Positions 31,749 to 43,797 of a stretch of 64,000 bases of DNA are shown here, in pieces; position 1 is the stretch's first letter; the number at the start of each line of letters is the position of its first letter. Source of the stretch: Argopecten irradians (lineage: Eukaryota; Mollusca; Bivalvia; Pectinida; Pectinidae); assembly GCF_041381155.1 (NCBI RefSeq), contig NC_091140.1:27506952-27570951 (forward strand), in the 5' to 3' direction. The notes under the pieces were generated by a model that was not told the origin of the DNA, did not search any database, and was given only the letters and a program-made list of their open reading frames with translations. The position numbers were made by a program, and so were the translations under genes.

Positions 31749-31946
31749 TGTTTATCACATAACTGACCCGTTCAGCCATGACATACGGTCATGTCAGAAA
31801 TATAAGTAAGACTCTCATGTAATAACACTATTGTGACATCACGATAATAATGACATCATAATCAAAATATGACGTCATACGATTGTCTCGGTAGCCAAAA
31901 AAAAGTCTGATTTTGCCACTCTTCTATATTAGTTATGTGATAAACA
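31749..31946. repeat. MITE-like element with 16-bp terminal inverted repeats
   Basis: TGTTTATCACATAACT at 31749-31764 is the exact complement of AGTTATGTGATAAACA at 31931-31946. The inside holds several TGACATCA/TGACGTCAT motifs. The right end overlaps the first bases (ACAAGAG) of the adjoining family C pearl element. Confidence 0.75.
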
Positions 31947-33021
31947 AGAGATCCCAGAGGGATCTTGGCGCCCACCAAAGAATGATCTATATCTGACAAA
32001 GGAAAGATGGATCTTTTCTTTACTTTTTAAACTTTTTCAAACATACTACATATAAAATTTGAGACAGATCGCTCCAGTACCTTTTGAGAAATAGCGGTAA
32101 CAAACTTCAACTATCAAAATCCAAGATGACTCCTTGGCGGCCATCTTGTTGATCAATCGGTCCCAAATCACAATATGCACAACTAGGGCCCCAGGGGAAC
32201 CTACATGTGAAATTTGAGAAAGATCCATTCAATACTTTCTGAGAAATAGCGATAACAAACTTTGAATATAAAAATCCAAGATGGCTGCCTGGCAGCAATT
32301 TTGTTGACCGATCGGTCCCGAATCACAATATGCACAACTAGGGCCCTAGGGGAACCTACATATGAATTTTGAGACAGATCCCTTCAGTACTTTCTGAGAA
32401 ATAGCGATAACAAACTTTGAATAACAAAATCCAAGATGGCTGCCTGGCGGTCCCAAAATGCAATATGCACAACTAGGTCCCTAGGGGAACCTACATATGA
32501 AATTTGAGACAGATCCCTTCAGTACTATCTGAGAAATAGCGATAACAAACTTTAACTATCGAAATCCAAGATGGCGGTCGTTTGAACAAAATCCCTTCAG
32601 TAGTTCTCAAGAAATATCGATAACAAACTTCAACTGCCAAAATCAAAGATGGCTGCCTGGCAGCCATCTTGTTTTTCCAATCAGCCTCAAAATCTGTATG
32701 GCATAACTAGGGACCAAGGGTAACCTCCATGTGAAGTTTGAACAAAATCCCTTTAGTAGTTCTCAAGAAATATCGATAACAAACTTCAACTGCCAAAATC
32801 AAAGATGGCTGCCTGGCGCCAGATTGTTTTTCCGATCAGCCTCAAAATCTGTATGGCACAAATATGGACCAAGGGGACCCTCCATGTGAAGTTTGAACAA
32901 AATCCCTGCAGCAGTTTTTAAGAAATAGTGATAACAAGCATTGTTTACGGACGAACGACGGACGACAGACCACGGACGCAGGGCGATTTGAATAGCCCAC
33001 CATCTGATGATGGTGGGCTAA
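31943..33021 (+). mobile_element. Pearl-type element, family C, long copy
   Basis: Starts AACAAGAGATCCCAGAGGGA (hairpin GATCCC…GGGATC), then TCTTGGCGCCCACCAAAGAA. About six core units of 110-150 bp follow (ATCCAAGATGGCTGCCTGGC, GGTCCCAAAATGCAATATGC, ACTAGGGCCCTAGGGGAACC, TTCAGTACTTTCTGAGAAAT). It ends with GGACGAACGACGGACGACAG and the 3' hairpin GCCCACCATCtgatGATGGTGGGC followed by TAA. No encoded protein. Confidence 0.88.
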
Positions 33022-33116
33022 TAAAATCTTGCACTTGTGGCTACGTAATATAAAATTTATCAAACTCGTTAAAGAAATTCATATTTATACACAGTCACTC
33101 ATATAAGATTCTTTAT

Positions 33117-33322
33117 ATACCGTATTTGACCCAATAAGCACCCAGGGTGTATACAAATTGAAAAGAATGAACAGGTGCTAGTAGGACGAAATTGTATTGG
33201 AAATCTATACATTTTTGTGTAGTTTTGGTCTTTCTTTATGCCTGGGCAATTGAAATCGAGGCCTCGAAAACGGGGAGGGGCGCTTAAAGGGACATGGGCG
33301 CTTATTAGGTCGAATACGGTAT
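33117..33322. repeat. Family I MITE-like element, best copy
   Basis: Imperfect terminal inverted repeats: ATACCGTATTTGACCCAATA at the left and its complement ending CGAATACGGTAT at the right. The inside carries GAGGCCTCGAAAACGGGG and GGGCGCTTAAAGGGACATGG. Related copies lie at 26930-27106 and 41500-41686. Confidence 0.75.
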
Positions 33323-33519
33323 ATGTATCATGTGTGAAGATGAATTACATATCTAATGACATAGCTAGCATCACATCTATTACCAAACATAGAAATGACC
33401 ACTCTAATGACCATTTCTGTGTTAGGTCCACCTTAATAAGACCTTACTTTATCAGGTTACCTAATGACAATTCCAACACATTGTGACCTGTGTAAAAAGG
33501 TCACTTGGCTAAAAAGATC

Positions 33520-33930
33520 ATTTTTTTCTCCCATACTTCACAGGGATATTGCGTGGTTGCTAGGGAAAAGATAACTCTGTCTTACACAGGGGGTATAAGA
33601 CAGCTCACACGCGCTAGACAATATAGTAACGTCATCAATACAATTATATGCTGCGTAACTGCAGTGTGCATTGTAGATGACTTCATCAATTTGACGCATA
33701 ATGACGTTCCTGTGATGAAAAAGCTGGAACCAAGTGGCATTCCATCATTTTTTCTACTAAGTATGGGAGAGAAAGAATCAAACAAAGGTCTGTGAAGTGG
33801 ACAAGGATATCTCAACCCTTGTGAAAAATTTTGGCTGTCAACCCTCGGCAAGCCTCAGGTTGACCGGCCAAAATCTTTCTCTCGGGTTGAGATATCCCTG
33901 TCCACTTCACAGACCCATGTAAGATTCTAT
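33520..33930. repeat. Family H palindromic element, copy with extra hairpin
   Basis: Terminal inverted repeat TTCTCCCATACTTCAC at the left and AGTATGGGAGAGAAAGAATC near 33760-33780. It shares the inside with 37548-37835 (GTGGTTGCTAGGGAAAAGAT, CACACGCGCTAGACAAT, AAAAGCTGGAA…CCAAGTGG). A hairpin of about 130 bp (33785-33916, arms GGTCTGTGAAGTGGACAAGG and complement) follows; it is absent from the other copy. Confidence 0.7.
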
Positions 33931-34179
33931 TAATCTTTATTCCTTGGGTGGCCTTAATAGAGACAAGTTTGACTGGTACCCATACATAACATACAATTCT
34001 ATACCCCCAGTGGTTCTTTATAACAATTTTACTGTAAAATACATAAAATACACAGATTCTTTAACTACATTTTCTGGGTATATTCTGTCAGAATTAACTT
34101 CATTCACTGCAACATTATAAAGAAAATCTACATTGATATCCATGGTTTTTGGTACATATTTTTTTTTTATCATCAAAAA

Positions 34180-34246
34180 AACCTCAAATTATATATGGCT
34201 GTCTACTCTGACTATAATTGTATGTAAAACAGTTACAGTAAAACTA
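34180..34246 (+). repeat. First part of a split tandem array
   Basis: TATATGGCTGTCTACTCTGA, then TGTATGTAAAACAGTTACAG and TAAAACTAA. The same unit (about 95-110 bp) continues at 34850-35050 on the far side of a pearl-type insertion. Confidence 0.7.
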
Positions 34247-34843
34247 ACAAGAGGCCTAGGGGCCTGTATCGCTCACCTGGTTATTGTAATGCCAAGTAAT
34301 GTTCTGATTACAGGATCATTGTTTCTTTTCTGAAGGCATTTAAGGTTAAATCTTTTATTTCCCTATTGGGACCAATTCTTTCTGCTTCAGGGGGTCAGAG
34401 CCAAAATTTATACACTCTATGATCCCCTTCACCAAAGGATGTTTCTGGCCAAATTCGGTTACATTCCATGCACAACTCTATGACTAGTAGCGATTTAAAG
34501 AATTTACCTCTATATTCCTTATTGAGCCCTGCTCCTCCTGCCCCCAGAGGGTTAGAACCAAAATTTATACAAATTCTGTTCTCTTTCCTCCAAGGATTTT
34601 TCTGGATAAATTTGGTAACATTCCATGCAGAATTCTATGACTAGTAGTGATTTAAAGGGATTACCTCTACTTCCCCTATTTGGCCCCGCCCCCGGGGGTT
34701 AGAGCCAAAATTTATACAAACTCTATTACCCTTCCCCCAAGAATTTTTCTGGCAAAATTTGGTTACATTCCATGCAGAACTCTATGACTAGTAGCGATTT
34801 AAAGGAAATGTTGAAAGACGGACGGATAGCCAGATGAGCTAAA
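34247..34843 (+). mobile_element. Pearl-type element, family D, copy 2
   Basis: Starts AACAAGAGGCCTAGGGGCCT, then GTATCGCTCACCTGGTTATT. Three core units of about 155 bp each carry AGAGCCAAAATTTATAC, TTCTGGC…AAATT…GGTTACATTCCATGC and CTATGACTAGTAGCGATTTA. It ends AGACGGACGGATAGCC and GATGAGCTAAAA, with a weakened 3' hairpin. Confidence 0.82.
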
Positions 34844-34849
34844 AAAACA

Positions 34850-35050
34850 AACTATATTTGGCTGTCTACCCTGACTAACATTGTATGTAAAACAGTTATT
34901 GTAAAACTAAAACTTTATCAAAGTCCATTTCATTAAAAATAATTAAAGTATTTTTGGCTCTCTACTCTGACTACAATCGTATGTAAAACAGTTACTGTAA
35001 AACTAAAAATTCATCAAATTCCATTTCATTAAAAAAAAGAAGTATTTTTG
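34850..35050 (+). repeat. Second part of the split tandem array
   Basis: Two units containing TTGGCTGTCTAC/TTGGCTCTCTAC, TGTATGTAAAACAGTTA and TCCATTTCATTAAAAA. Continuous with 34180-34246 before the pearl insertion. Confidence 0.7.
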
Positions 35051-37547
35051 ACACAGGTGTATGTCCTACCTTTACCACCAGCACATTATACCTCCAGCAT
35101 ATTTGTAATCCTGTTGTGGGTAGGTAGACCTACAGGTGATCCACACTTCCTTACCATACAGCCCTGTAACAAACACAACACTCACAATGATATAAGCAAG
35201 ATTTAATTTACTTCATAATGAAAAGCAATTTGATATACTTATTGTCCTGTGTGAAATTTGCTTGTGTGATTGATTGGGAAATCTAACTGAATTTAACTAT
35301 GGTCGCATGGATACCACCAGTACCGCTGTTGGTTTCTGTCTTTTATCTAGGGTACTATAAAATTCAACAAAGCTTTCAAGCTATCATTTTTAGTTTCACC
35401 AATTGTACATTAGATAACTTTAGAACCATCTAAACAGTAAAAGAATTGAATATGTTTTTCAAGAAGGTGACTTTGGCATCAAGGTAGGATTTTGGATTTA
35501 GACAAGGCAATCATTTATTGGGAGGAGGATAGACATCGCGAAAGTTGAAAAAATGACCGGCAAGGACTGGGAGTAAGCCGGACTGAACAAATTTTTGCCG
35601 TACCGAACATTAATGTGAATTTTTTCAGTAAAGATAACTCCTGCTATTAGTATTCAGGCAGCTGTTTTCATGATTATCGTAAGCAGTTTACATTTTTGGC
35701 AGGCTCAGCACCTGCATCATACTTCAGACACCATTTCTTCTGACTTTGGTACTCAATAATTGCCGGACAGTCGGTCTGGACCAGATTTTAAAATCGGCGG
35801 TTCGAGTCAAATTTTGCAGGACATGTCCGTCGCACCAGCAAATATTGCGATGTCTGGGAGGATGGGTATATGGCAATAACAACACTTCTTGGACTATCCT
35901 CAATCGCACTAGTGGAACTGGAGAGGAAGCTTAAAATGTGTTTTTAAGATGGAGGCTGTAGTAGCCATCTTTGATTTTTGACTAAACAAAAAATAACAAT
36001 ACTTATCGGGATTATTCCACACAAATTTAATTTAAGCTCAATCCAGTCTTTGGAACTTTTATTAAAACATGAAAAGTTTACGGACAGTGTATGGCAGACC
36101 TATTCCTCATAAAAACATAACTTTATTAGATAGATTTCACCAGAATAATTAAAACAGAAATAAAAACAATTAAAAAGCGAAATTAATCAAAATGATTTCC
36201 ATAAATGAAATGGAATTTCATCAACATTTTATCTTTATTTTTTGGTTCCACATTTTGACAGCCCAGTTATTATGTATCTATTACTACATTCCAAATTGAA
36301 TCACAGACAATAAAGTGGCACTACTATATATAAACCCCAAATGTGGTATTTTGGGGATTTTTTTAATCATCTAGCTGATACCTCTTGTTCATGTACAGGT
36401 TACTAAAGCATTATCTATAATATTTGCAAGCTGTAAGTCCCACTGCCAAGGTTGAATGAAGGTACTTTGTAACGGTACAAAGATTTTTGCTATGGTCTCA
36501 TTGTATGCATCCTAAATACAATGGTTGTACCAGAATTTATACAATTAAAGCTATATCAATGTAAGTACATGTGTACACTTTAAAGCATAACTGCAAATAC
36601 TTCATGGCAGCTGTCAAACACCAATGGGAAATTAACTGAGATATTTAAATACAAGTTGTCTATATAGCTATCTGCATGACCAATACACATCCATAGCTCA
36701 AGGGGCAAACAAAGAAACACATTAATATGCAAAATTGATTCCAGTCCTCACGCTACTCTTTCCACGTTAAAAAAAAATCATCGTGCAAGTACTTTACATT
36801 TAATTATGAGAGATGTTTTGTGTAGTCAAACACCTTGTGATGTTATCAAGTTTTAGCTCGGAGTAAATAACACAATTATATGAATAAAGTAGAAAATGTT
36901 TTTATAGCAAAATCAAGATTAAGCGTTTGAGTATTATAAATATAGTACGTAAAATGTAATGTTTGTTCCATTCGGGTATAAATTGAGTATTTGACGAGTC
37001 TTGACAGGATTTTAGCAGACAAAAGATGCATGTAATTTATTTTCCTTCTCCGTATTTGTCGACATTTTATATTCATTCTTTCACATACAAAACTACCAGG
37101 TACGGTATTATAAAAAATGTGCCTGAGATTGCACCTGTGTATGCTCAACGGCTAATCTTACCTGTCAGTTACGACAGCACAATCCCAAGGTAACTCTGCA
37201 CAGTTGATTATCTTTCAGGTGAAAACTACTTGATTTTAAATCAAGTACAGACTATTAGAAATTTTGAATATTCTGAATATTGCATTCATGCATTTGAATG
37301 TTTCGTTAATACAGTTTGTAAACTCCCGTTTAGAATTTAAAATCACTGTATATCATAATGTTCCGCATGACACAATGTAGTGTTGAAGAAAGGAAATGTG
37401 AATTTATATACTAGAAGTTTGAATATTTCTAAGTATTGAAAATTTTAAAATTTAATATCAAGCAAGTTTTCATGAATTAAGATCATTCAAAATGCAATCA
37501 TAAATCTAAAACTGGTCCAATATACATTTTAAATCTAATTAGAATCT
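35051..37547. other. No gene recognised; degraded family B core at 35880-36100
   Basis: 35880-36100 resembles one family B core unit (CAATCGCACTAGTGGAACTG, AAAATGTG, TAGCCATCTTTGATTTT, AAAAATAACAATACTT). The rest is AT-rich. On the minus strand GTAACTGACAG|gtaagatt near 37161 looks like a donor and might close a distal 5' UTR exon of the GLIS2-like gene, but this is speculative. Confidence 0.4.
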
Positions 37548-37835
37548 TATTTCTCCCATACTTCACAGGGATATCCCGTGGTTGCTAGGGAAAAGATATC
37601 TCTATCTTACACAGGGGGGTTTAAGACAGCCCACACGCGCTAGACAATAACGTGATGTCATCAATATATGCAGCGCACATTGTAGATGACGTCATCAATT
37701 TTGACGCATAACGACGTTTCTGCGATAATGGCGCGATGAAAAAGCTGGAAACCAAGTGGAATTTCATCATATTTCTGCTATGTATATATATGTATGGGAG
37801 AAAAAGAATCTTCACAGACCCATGTAAGATTCTAT
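37548..37835. repeat. Family H element, copy without the extra hairpin
   Basis: TTCTCCCATACTTCACAGGG at the left and TGTATGGGAGAAAAAGAATC at the right. The sequence passes straight from AAAGAATC into TTCACAGACCCATGTAAGAT, where the copy at 33520 has an additional hairpin of about 130 bp. Confidence 0.75.
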
Positions 37836-39889
37836 TATTCCTTTTTATGTCGGTAAGACAATGTACATATATGGATTGTTATGTAATGGTCTCTGATAAT
37901 TAACAAGTTTTTGAAAGTTCCTTTTAGTCCCTCACAGGAATTTACTCATTAATTTAGAATTTGATTTTTAAAATATGTCTACCCTCATCTGAACTGGTTT
38001 CAATCATCATATCATGATTAACTTTAAATGGATTTGACCAGCATCAAACCTTTTCCAGTTCCTACTTGTCATTATCCCCCATAACAGAGATACAAATACC
38101 ATTTATATTACAGTAGCAAAGACTTTCACAACACACATTGAATTCTAATGTCTTCATCTCGAACGGAGAAAAATTATCAGCTAGTATATGTACAAGTGTT
38201 AGACAAATAGTTTTAAATGTGAATGAAAAAAAATATATGACTGTCCTTTTAAAGAGGAAATCAATTAATTTTCATGTCAAAGTGTTTAAAGTAAACTATT
38301 CTTGACCTTCAACAAAAAGGTCAAGATTTATTTGACAAGTACTTTCCTCTGTACTGTGCATTACCTACAGTGATTCAGATAGACTCGTAGGCACACAGTA
38401 CCACATGTTATATCTTCAATTATAGTGGAAAAATTGTGCACTAGATTTCCCTGGTATGTTGATTCTTTTATGGCTATATACTTAATGGCACAAACAATTA
38501 TCAAACAATTTAATAAGAACAAGACAAATTTAAACAAGGAAATGTGTATGAGTATTTTTAAGCCCTTTCATTCCAAGAGGATAAATCTATCGATTGCCAA
38601 AATTTTCAATTTCAGTATTGAAGTTCTGTTTTATCCTTGTGACCTTGAATAGGTTTGGCCAAGATTATTTATATTCAAACTAAAGTAAAATACTACATTT
38701 AAGCATTACTTATATCCTATTAAAAACTGTACAAATACATAATTGAATTTAAGAAATTTTCAAATCTATACAGTAGTATTTGTAGTATGTGTTATATCTA
38801 AGATATATCACAATTATGATTTGTCAATTTTTTCACTTGAAAGTTGAAATGAAATATTTGAATTCTGTTTTAAAAACTTTTGAATAGAATATACTACCTG
38901 GAGTATTTATCACTAAACCATACAATATATAGTACATTTAATCCATATTGTTAGTTTCTTTGGTAGAGCCAGATTTTCTATTGAACAATGTACTTTTATA
39001 GTTCAGGTCAAAATAATATTTTCTGTTATCATTATCTTTGTGTCCACCTGTCATGTATAAAGGGCAAAATGTGGTAACATGACAGAAATGTCCACAGCCG
39101 AGACACTAAGACATTACAGCTAGGTTACTATAAGTCCTATGTGACTTCATAATTCTATTGTCTGAATGATAAAACAATGCTTCGTTAGTGGGCCTGGGCA
39201 CAGGTTGATTAGCAGTGTACCTATACCCTTTTACATTAAGTAAGGAAACACCAAATTCTTGTAGCCTTATTATAGGTTAAATAAAAGAAAGATCGATGGT
39301 TAACAGATACCTACTAAAGGGCGGTCAACCAGTTAATATAGACCGGTTACAGAACATTAAACCGAAAAGTTTGGTCAGCATATAATTAAAACCCTCAATA
39401 TTACTCACATTATCATTCAAAAAATATATGACAGGTTACATACTTAAGTTATAACAGTACCCTAATTTAATTTTTGATAAATAGTTATTTTATTCTGTTT
39501 TAACATGAGATATATTTTAATATGGAATGACAACCTAGCCATTACCATATAGGTAACAATAGTACACGGATAAGATATATATAGGATCATGAAACTAGGT
39601 CTTGGACTGTTCAATCAACTGTTTTTGTTACAAAGCATTTTAATTGTATCCTATAAAGTATTAAAATTCTTTGACAGTTTCGTTGCGTCGCCATATCCAG
39701 ATACTGGAACATAGCCATACCTCCCGCAGGCTTGGTACAAGTCCCCTGCGAATTTATCCTCGGGACAGCTGATCAAATAATTAATGAGGTTTTATTAATC
39801 TGATTAGTGTACCTTAAATAATTCTTCTCATTGCAGTAAAATTGTTACCCGACATTAATTGTTATCATTTAAGCGGAGTTGTGTCTAAA
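37836..39889. other. AT-rich DNA, nothing recognised
   Basis: About 2 kb without coding potential or a clear repeat. A GACCTTGAATAGG-type motif near 38640 is a faint dispersed repeat. Confidence 0.35.
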
Positions 39890-40935
39890 CATTTTCTTGT
39901 TTTGAAATCTAGCAATTATGCACCAAACTGGGCCCTAGGGGAACCTACAATGAAAATTTGAGAAAGAATTTAACTATCTAAATCTTTATTTTTATGCAAA
40001 TGCCCACGTTTATCCCTTAACTTTTCAGGGTATAGCGGTAACAAACTACTAGATGCCGCCCAGATCTTGTTGGCCGAATGGTCCCAAAATGAAATAACAA
40101 CTAAAGTCCCTAGGGGAACCTACCTGCAGCAATCTGAAAAGTCTATCATTAAAAAATCGGCCATCTGACCGATTTTGGCAAAAGCAATATCAAATAGGGA
40201 CCCTAGGGGTAACCTACATGTGTTACAAACTTTCTGAAAAATGTAACAAACTTTAAACTATCAAAATTGGCCCCCCAGCTTTGAAGATACAAAAAGGGGA
40301 GCCTACAGAGAAATTTGACAAAGATCCCTTCACAATGGCAAACAAATGGTAACAAACTTAAACTATCAAAATCCAAGATGGCCGCCAGTCGGCCATCTTG
40401 TTGACAGATTGGTCCCAAAATGCAATATGCACAACTAGGGCCCTAGGGGAACCTACATGTGAAATTTGAGAAAGATCCCTTCACAACTTTCTGAGAAATA
40501 GCGGTAACAAACTTTAACTATCAAAATCCAAGATGGCCGCCAGTCGGCCATCTTGTTGGTCCCAAAATGCAATATGCACAACTAGGGCCCTAGGGGAACC
40601 TACATGTGAAAGTTGAGAAAGATTCCTTCACAACTTTCTGAAAAATAGCGGTAACAAACTTTAACTATCAAAATCCAAGATGGCCGCCAGTCGGCCATCT
40701 TGTTGACCGATTGGTCCCAAAATGCAATATGCACAACTAGGACCCTAGGGGAACGTACATGTGAAATTTGAGAAAGATCCCTTCTGAACTTTCTGAGAAA
40801 TAGCGGTAACAAACATTAAACTATCAAAATCCAAGATGATATTGGTCCCAAAATGCAATATGCTCAACTTCTACATGTGAAATGTTGAGAAAGATCCCTT
40901 CACAACTTTCTGAGAAATAGCATAGGTAAACAAGA
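39890..40935 (+). mobile_element. Pearl-type element, family C, degraded core array
   Basis: Seven or so core units, four of them well preserved (40370-40920: AAAATCCAAGATGGCCGCCA, GTCGGCCATCTTGTTG, AATATGCACAACTAGGGCCC). The first half is heavily decayed and the 5' hairpin start is not seen. It ends at AAACAAGAATTGT, the point where intact copies enter the ACGG tract. Confidence 0.75.
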
Positions 40936-40941
40936 ATTGTC

Positions 40942-41031
40942 ACTGTAAAGGTTGGTGGTAACATTATATCAGTACATAAACATTACACTGTAAAGGTTGG
41001 TGGTAACATTATATCAGTACATAAACATTAC
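40942..41031. repeat. Exact 45-bp tandem duplication
   Basis: Two identical copies (40942-40986 and 40987-41031) starting ACTGTAAAGGTTGGTGGTAA. They lie directly after the core array of the decayed family C element, where a 3' end would be expected. Confidence 0.9.
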
Positions 41032-41499
41032 ACCCCCCATTACCCTTCAGATGAATGAGGTAAGCTTCAGCCAATATATCAATAAAATTCACATAAATTA
41101 GTGTAGTTTCCTAATATGGTAATACATAGATAATGAAATATCGACTTCTCTAAGGACATCATTAATCTGTTCTTAAGACTTTAAAAATCAATTTAATTTT
41201 ACAGCTGAGATGTGAACTATCTATATGGAGCCTTTTATCTATAGAATATGGTATTTAACATAAATAGATCAGCAATGAGAACTGATACTGGACTACTTTA
41301 TCAGAGAAACAAAACCTGCTCTATTGAAATTATAATACCTGTATTCAAATCACCTGAAAGATTTGCTAATTGGCCAATGACTTTGCAAAAAAAAAAAAAA
41401 AAAAAAAAATCCTCTACACAAAGTCATATAGCTAATGAAAATACGCCTACAAGAGCTAAATGTGACAAAATAAAAAGTTTCAAATGCACTAATACAGTA

Positions 41500-41686
41500 T
41501 TACCAAATTTGACCCAATACCCATTACATTTAAAAAAAAAAGAAAATAAGACACCCATAAATCAATGGCAAAAAAACCTACACTGTTTTTATATTTTCTG
41601 TTTGCATTTAATTTGAGGTAAGTGAAATTTAGGACTCAAAAAGGGGGAGGATACCAATAGGGATACTTATTGAGGCAAATATGGTA
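41500..41686. repeat. Family I MITE-like element, decayed copy
   Basis: AATTTGACCCAATACCC at the left, and GGACTCAAAAAGGGGGAGG then ACTTATTGAGGCAAATATGG at the right, match the element at 33117-33322. A poly-A of about 21 bases lies nearby, at about 41388-41409. Confidence 0.6.
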
Positions 41687-42104
41687 TATCATTAAGGAAA
41701 CTAAATAATATCTTATCAATCAATGACCTTGTAATATAACTTTATAATTGTCCCTTTAACTCCTTCTGAAGAGATTAACAAGCCTTAGATACTAATACAT
41801 CCGGCATCACACATATGTGACCCGATGTTACCTTTGATAAAAAGTTTCCTTTAATTAATTTTCCCTGTAATTTAAATCACTATCTTTATAATTGTACATG
41901 TTATATTAAGGTTAGACTTGTTATTTTATACCCCTTATGTGACTTTGTTCTGGTAATTAGCATTATGTATCTGAATGATTGAAGAAAAAATAGATTTCTA
42001 AATAATTAATATCTATAGTCAGACTAAATGCTAGTTTTACCATACAAACAGCTTAAGTAGAGTTGGTTCAGGTTGGTGAATTGAAAAGGACTTCCTTGTA
42101 AAAG

Positions 42105-42570
42105 CTAATGTAAGAATAGCCTCCCATGTATGCACGATGTGTTACATTTATGATTGAACCTCAGTATGTTTTGGAAGGCTGCAATATATATTCATATTGT
42201 GTCTCCTTGTGATAGTAGAACTTGCCCTTTTTAGTGCTATCTCTCCATAGATAACGAACAACACACCCCACCTGGTCTTATTATAATGACAACAGGCAAA
42301 CCAGTCATCCAACTGCCATTATGCTGATGAGCACTTAAGCAGAAAGCCTAAAACTAAAACTGCTGCTGGTCTCTGCCAGGGGACATTACCAAAAGCTTTC
42401 CTCACACAGAGGCAAGCATTTAATTCAACAGCAAAACCTGCAGTGGTATCAATGGAAAACGAAGGAAGAAGAGAGCCGGTTAGAAAAGATAAGAGCTAAG
42501 ATGATAGATCCCAAATTTTAGTCACCTTTTACAATCATACATTGGGGACAAACAGTACAATTTTAATGCC
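42105..42570 (+). repeat. Dispersed repeat family A, copy 3
   Basis: Matches 4790-5300 over most of its length, including TCTCCTTGTGATAGTAGAAC, CTTGCCCTTTTTAGTGCTAT, ACACCCCACCTGGTC and AAATTTTAGTCACCTTTTAC. It shows the uninterrupted target sequence for the family B insertion in copy 2. Confidence 0.7.
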
Positions 42571-42654
42571 CTTCCTGTAAATACTAAATGCAGCAAACTA
42601 AAGGGGTCTGAGTGTTGCTTTTTAACTACAGAGAGAGTACCAGAATTGTTAACG

Positions 42655-43797
42655 GATAGACAGAAGGATAACGGACCACGGATGGAAGGATAGACAGAAG
42701 AATAATGGAACCACGGATGGAAGGATAGACAGAAGGATAATGGACCACGGATGGAAGGATAGACAGAGGGATAATGGACCACGGATGGAAGGATAGACAG
42801 AGGGATAATGGACCATGGATGGAAAGATAGACAGAAGGATAACGGACCACGGATGGAAGGATAGACAGAAGGGATAACGGACCACGGATGGAAGGATAGA
42901 CAGAGGGATAATGGACCACGGATGGAAGGATAGACAGAAGGATAACGGACCACGGATGGAAGGATAGACAGAGGGATAATGGACCACGGATGGAAGGATA
43001 GACAGAGGGATAATGGACCATGGATGGAAGGATAGACAGAAGGATAACGGACCACGGATGGCAGGATAGACAGAAGGATAATGGACCACGGATGGAAGGA
43101 TAGACAGAGGGATAATGGACCATGGATGGAAGGATAGACAGAAGGATAACGGACCACGGATGGAAGGATAGACAGAAGGATAATGGACCATGGATGGAAG
43201 GATAGACAGAAGGATAACGGACCACGAATGGAAGGATAGACAGAAGGATAATGGACCACGGATGGAAGGATAGACAGAAGAATAATGGACCATGGATGGA
43301 AGGATAGACAGAAGGATTACGGACCACGGATGGAAGGATAGACAGAAGGATAATGGACCATGGATGGAAGGATAGACAGAAGGATAATGGACCATGGATG
43401 GAAGGATAGACAGAAGGATAACGGACCACGGATGGAAGGATAGACAGAAGGATAATGGACCATGGATGGAAGGATAGACAGAAGGATAATGGACCACGGA
43501 TGGAAGGATAGACAGAAGGATAACGGACCACGGATGGAAGGATAGACAGAAGGATAATGGACCACGGATGGAAGGATAGACAGAAGGATAACGGACCACG
43601 GATTGAAGGATAGACAGAAGGATAATGGACCACGGATGGAAGGATAGACAGAAGGATAATGGACCACGGATGGAAGGATAGACAGAGGGATAATGGACCA
43701 CGGATGGAAGGATAGACAGAAGGATAATGGACCACGGATGGAAGGATAGACAGAAGGATAATGGACCACGGATGAAAGGATAGACAGAGGGATAATC
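42655..43797. repeat. Minisatellite of 34-bp units (about 33 copies) inside a pearl-type remnant
   Basis: The unit is ATGGACCACGGATGGAAGGA followed by TAGACAGAAGGATA. Variants alternate at a few positions (AACGG/AATGG, CCACGG/CCATGG, AGAAGG/AGAGGG). The left flank reads AGAATTGTTAACGGATAGAC and the right flank CATCTCATGATGACGGCCTAAAA, both resembling the 3' part of family C. Because 34 leaves remainder 1 on division by 3, all three minus-strand frames read the same peptide cycle (PSVYPSIRGPLSFCLSFHPW) and long open frames result. These are not genes. Confidence 0.95.
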
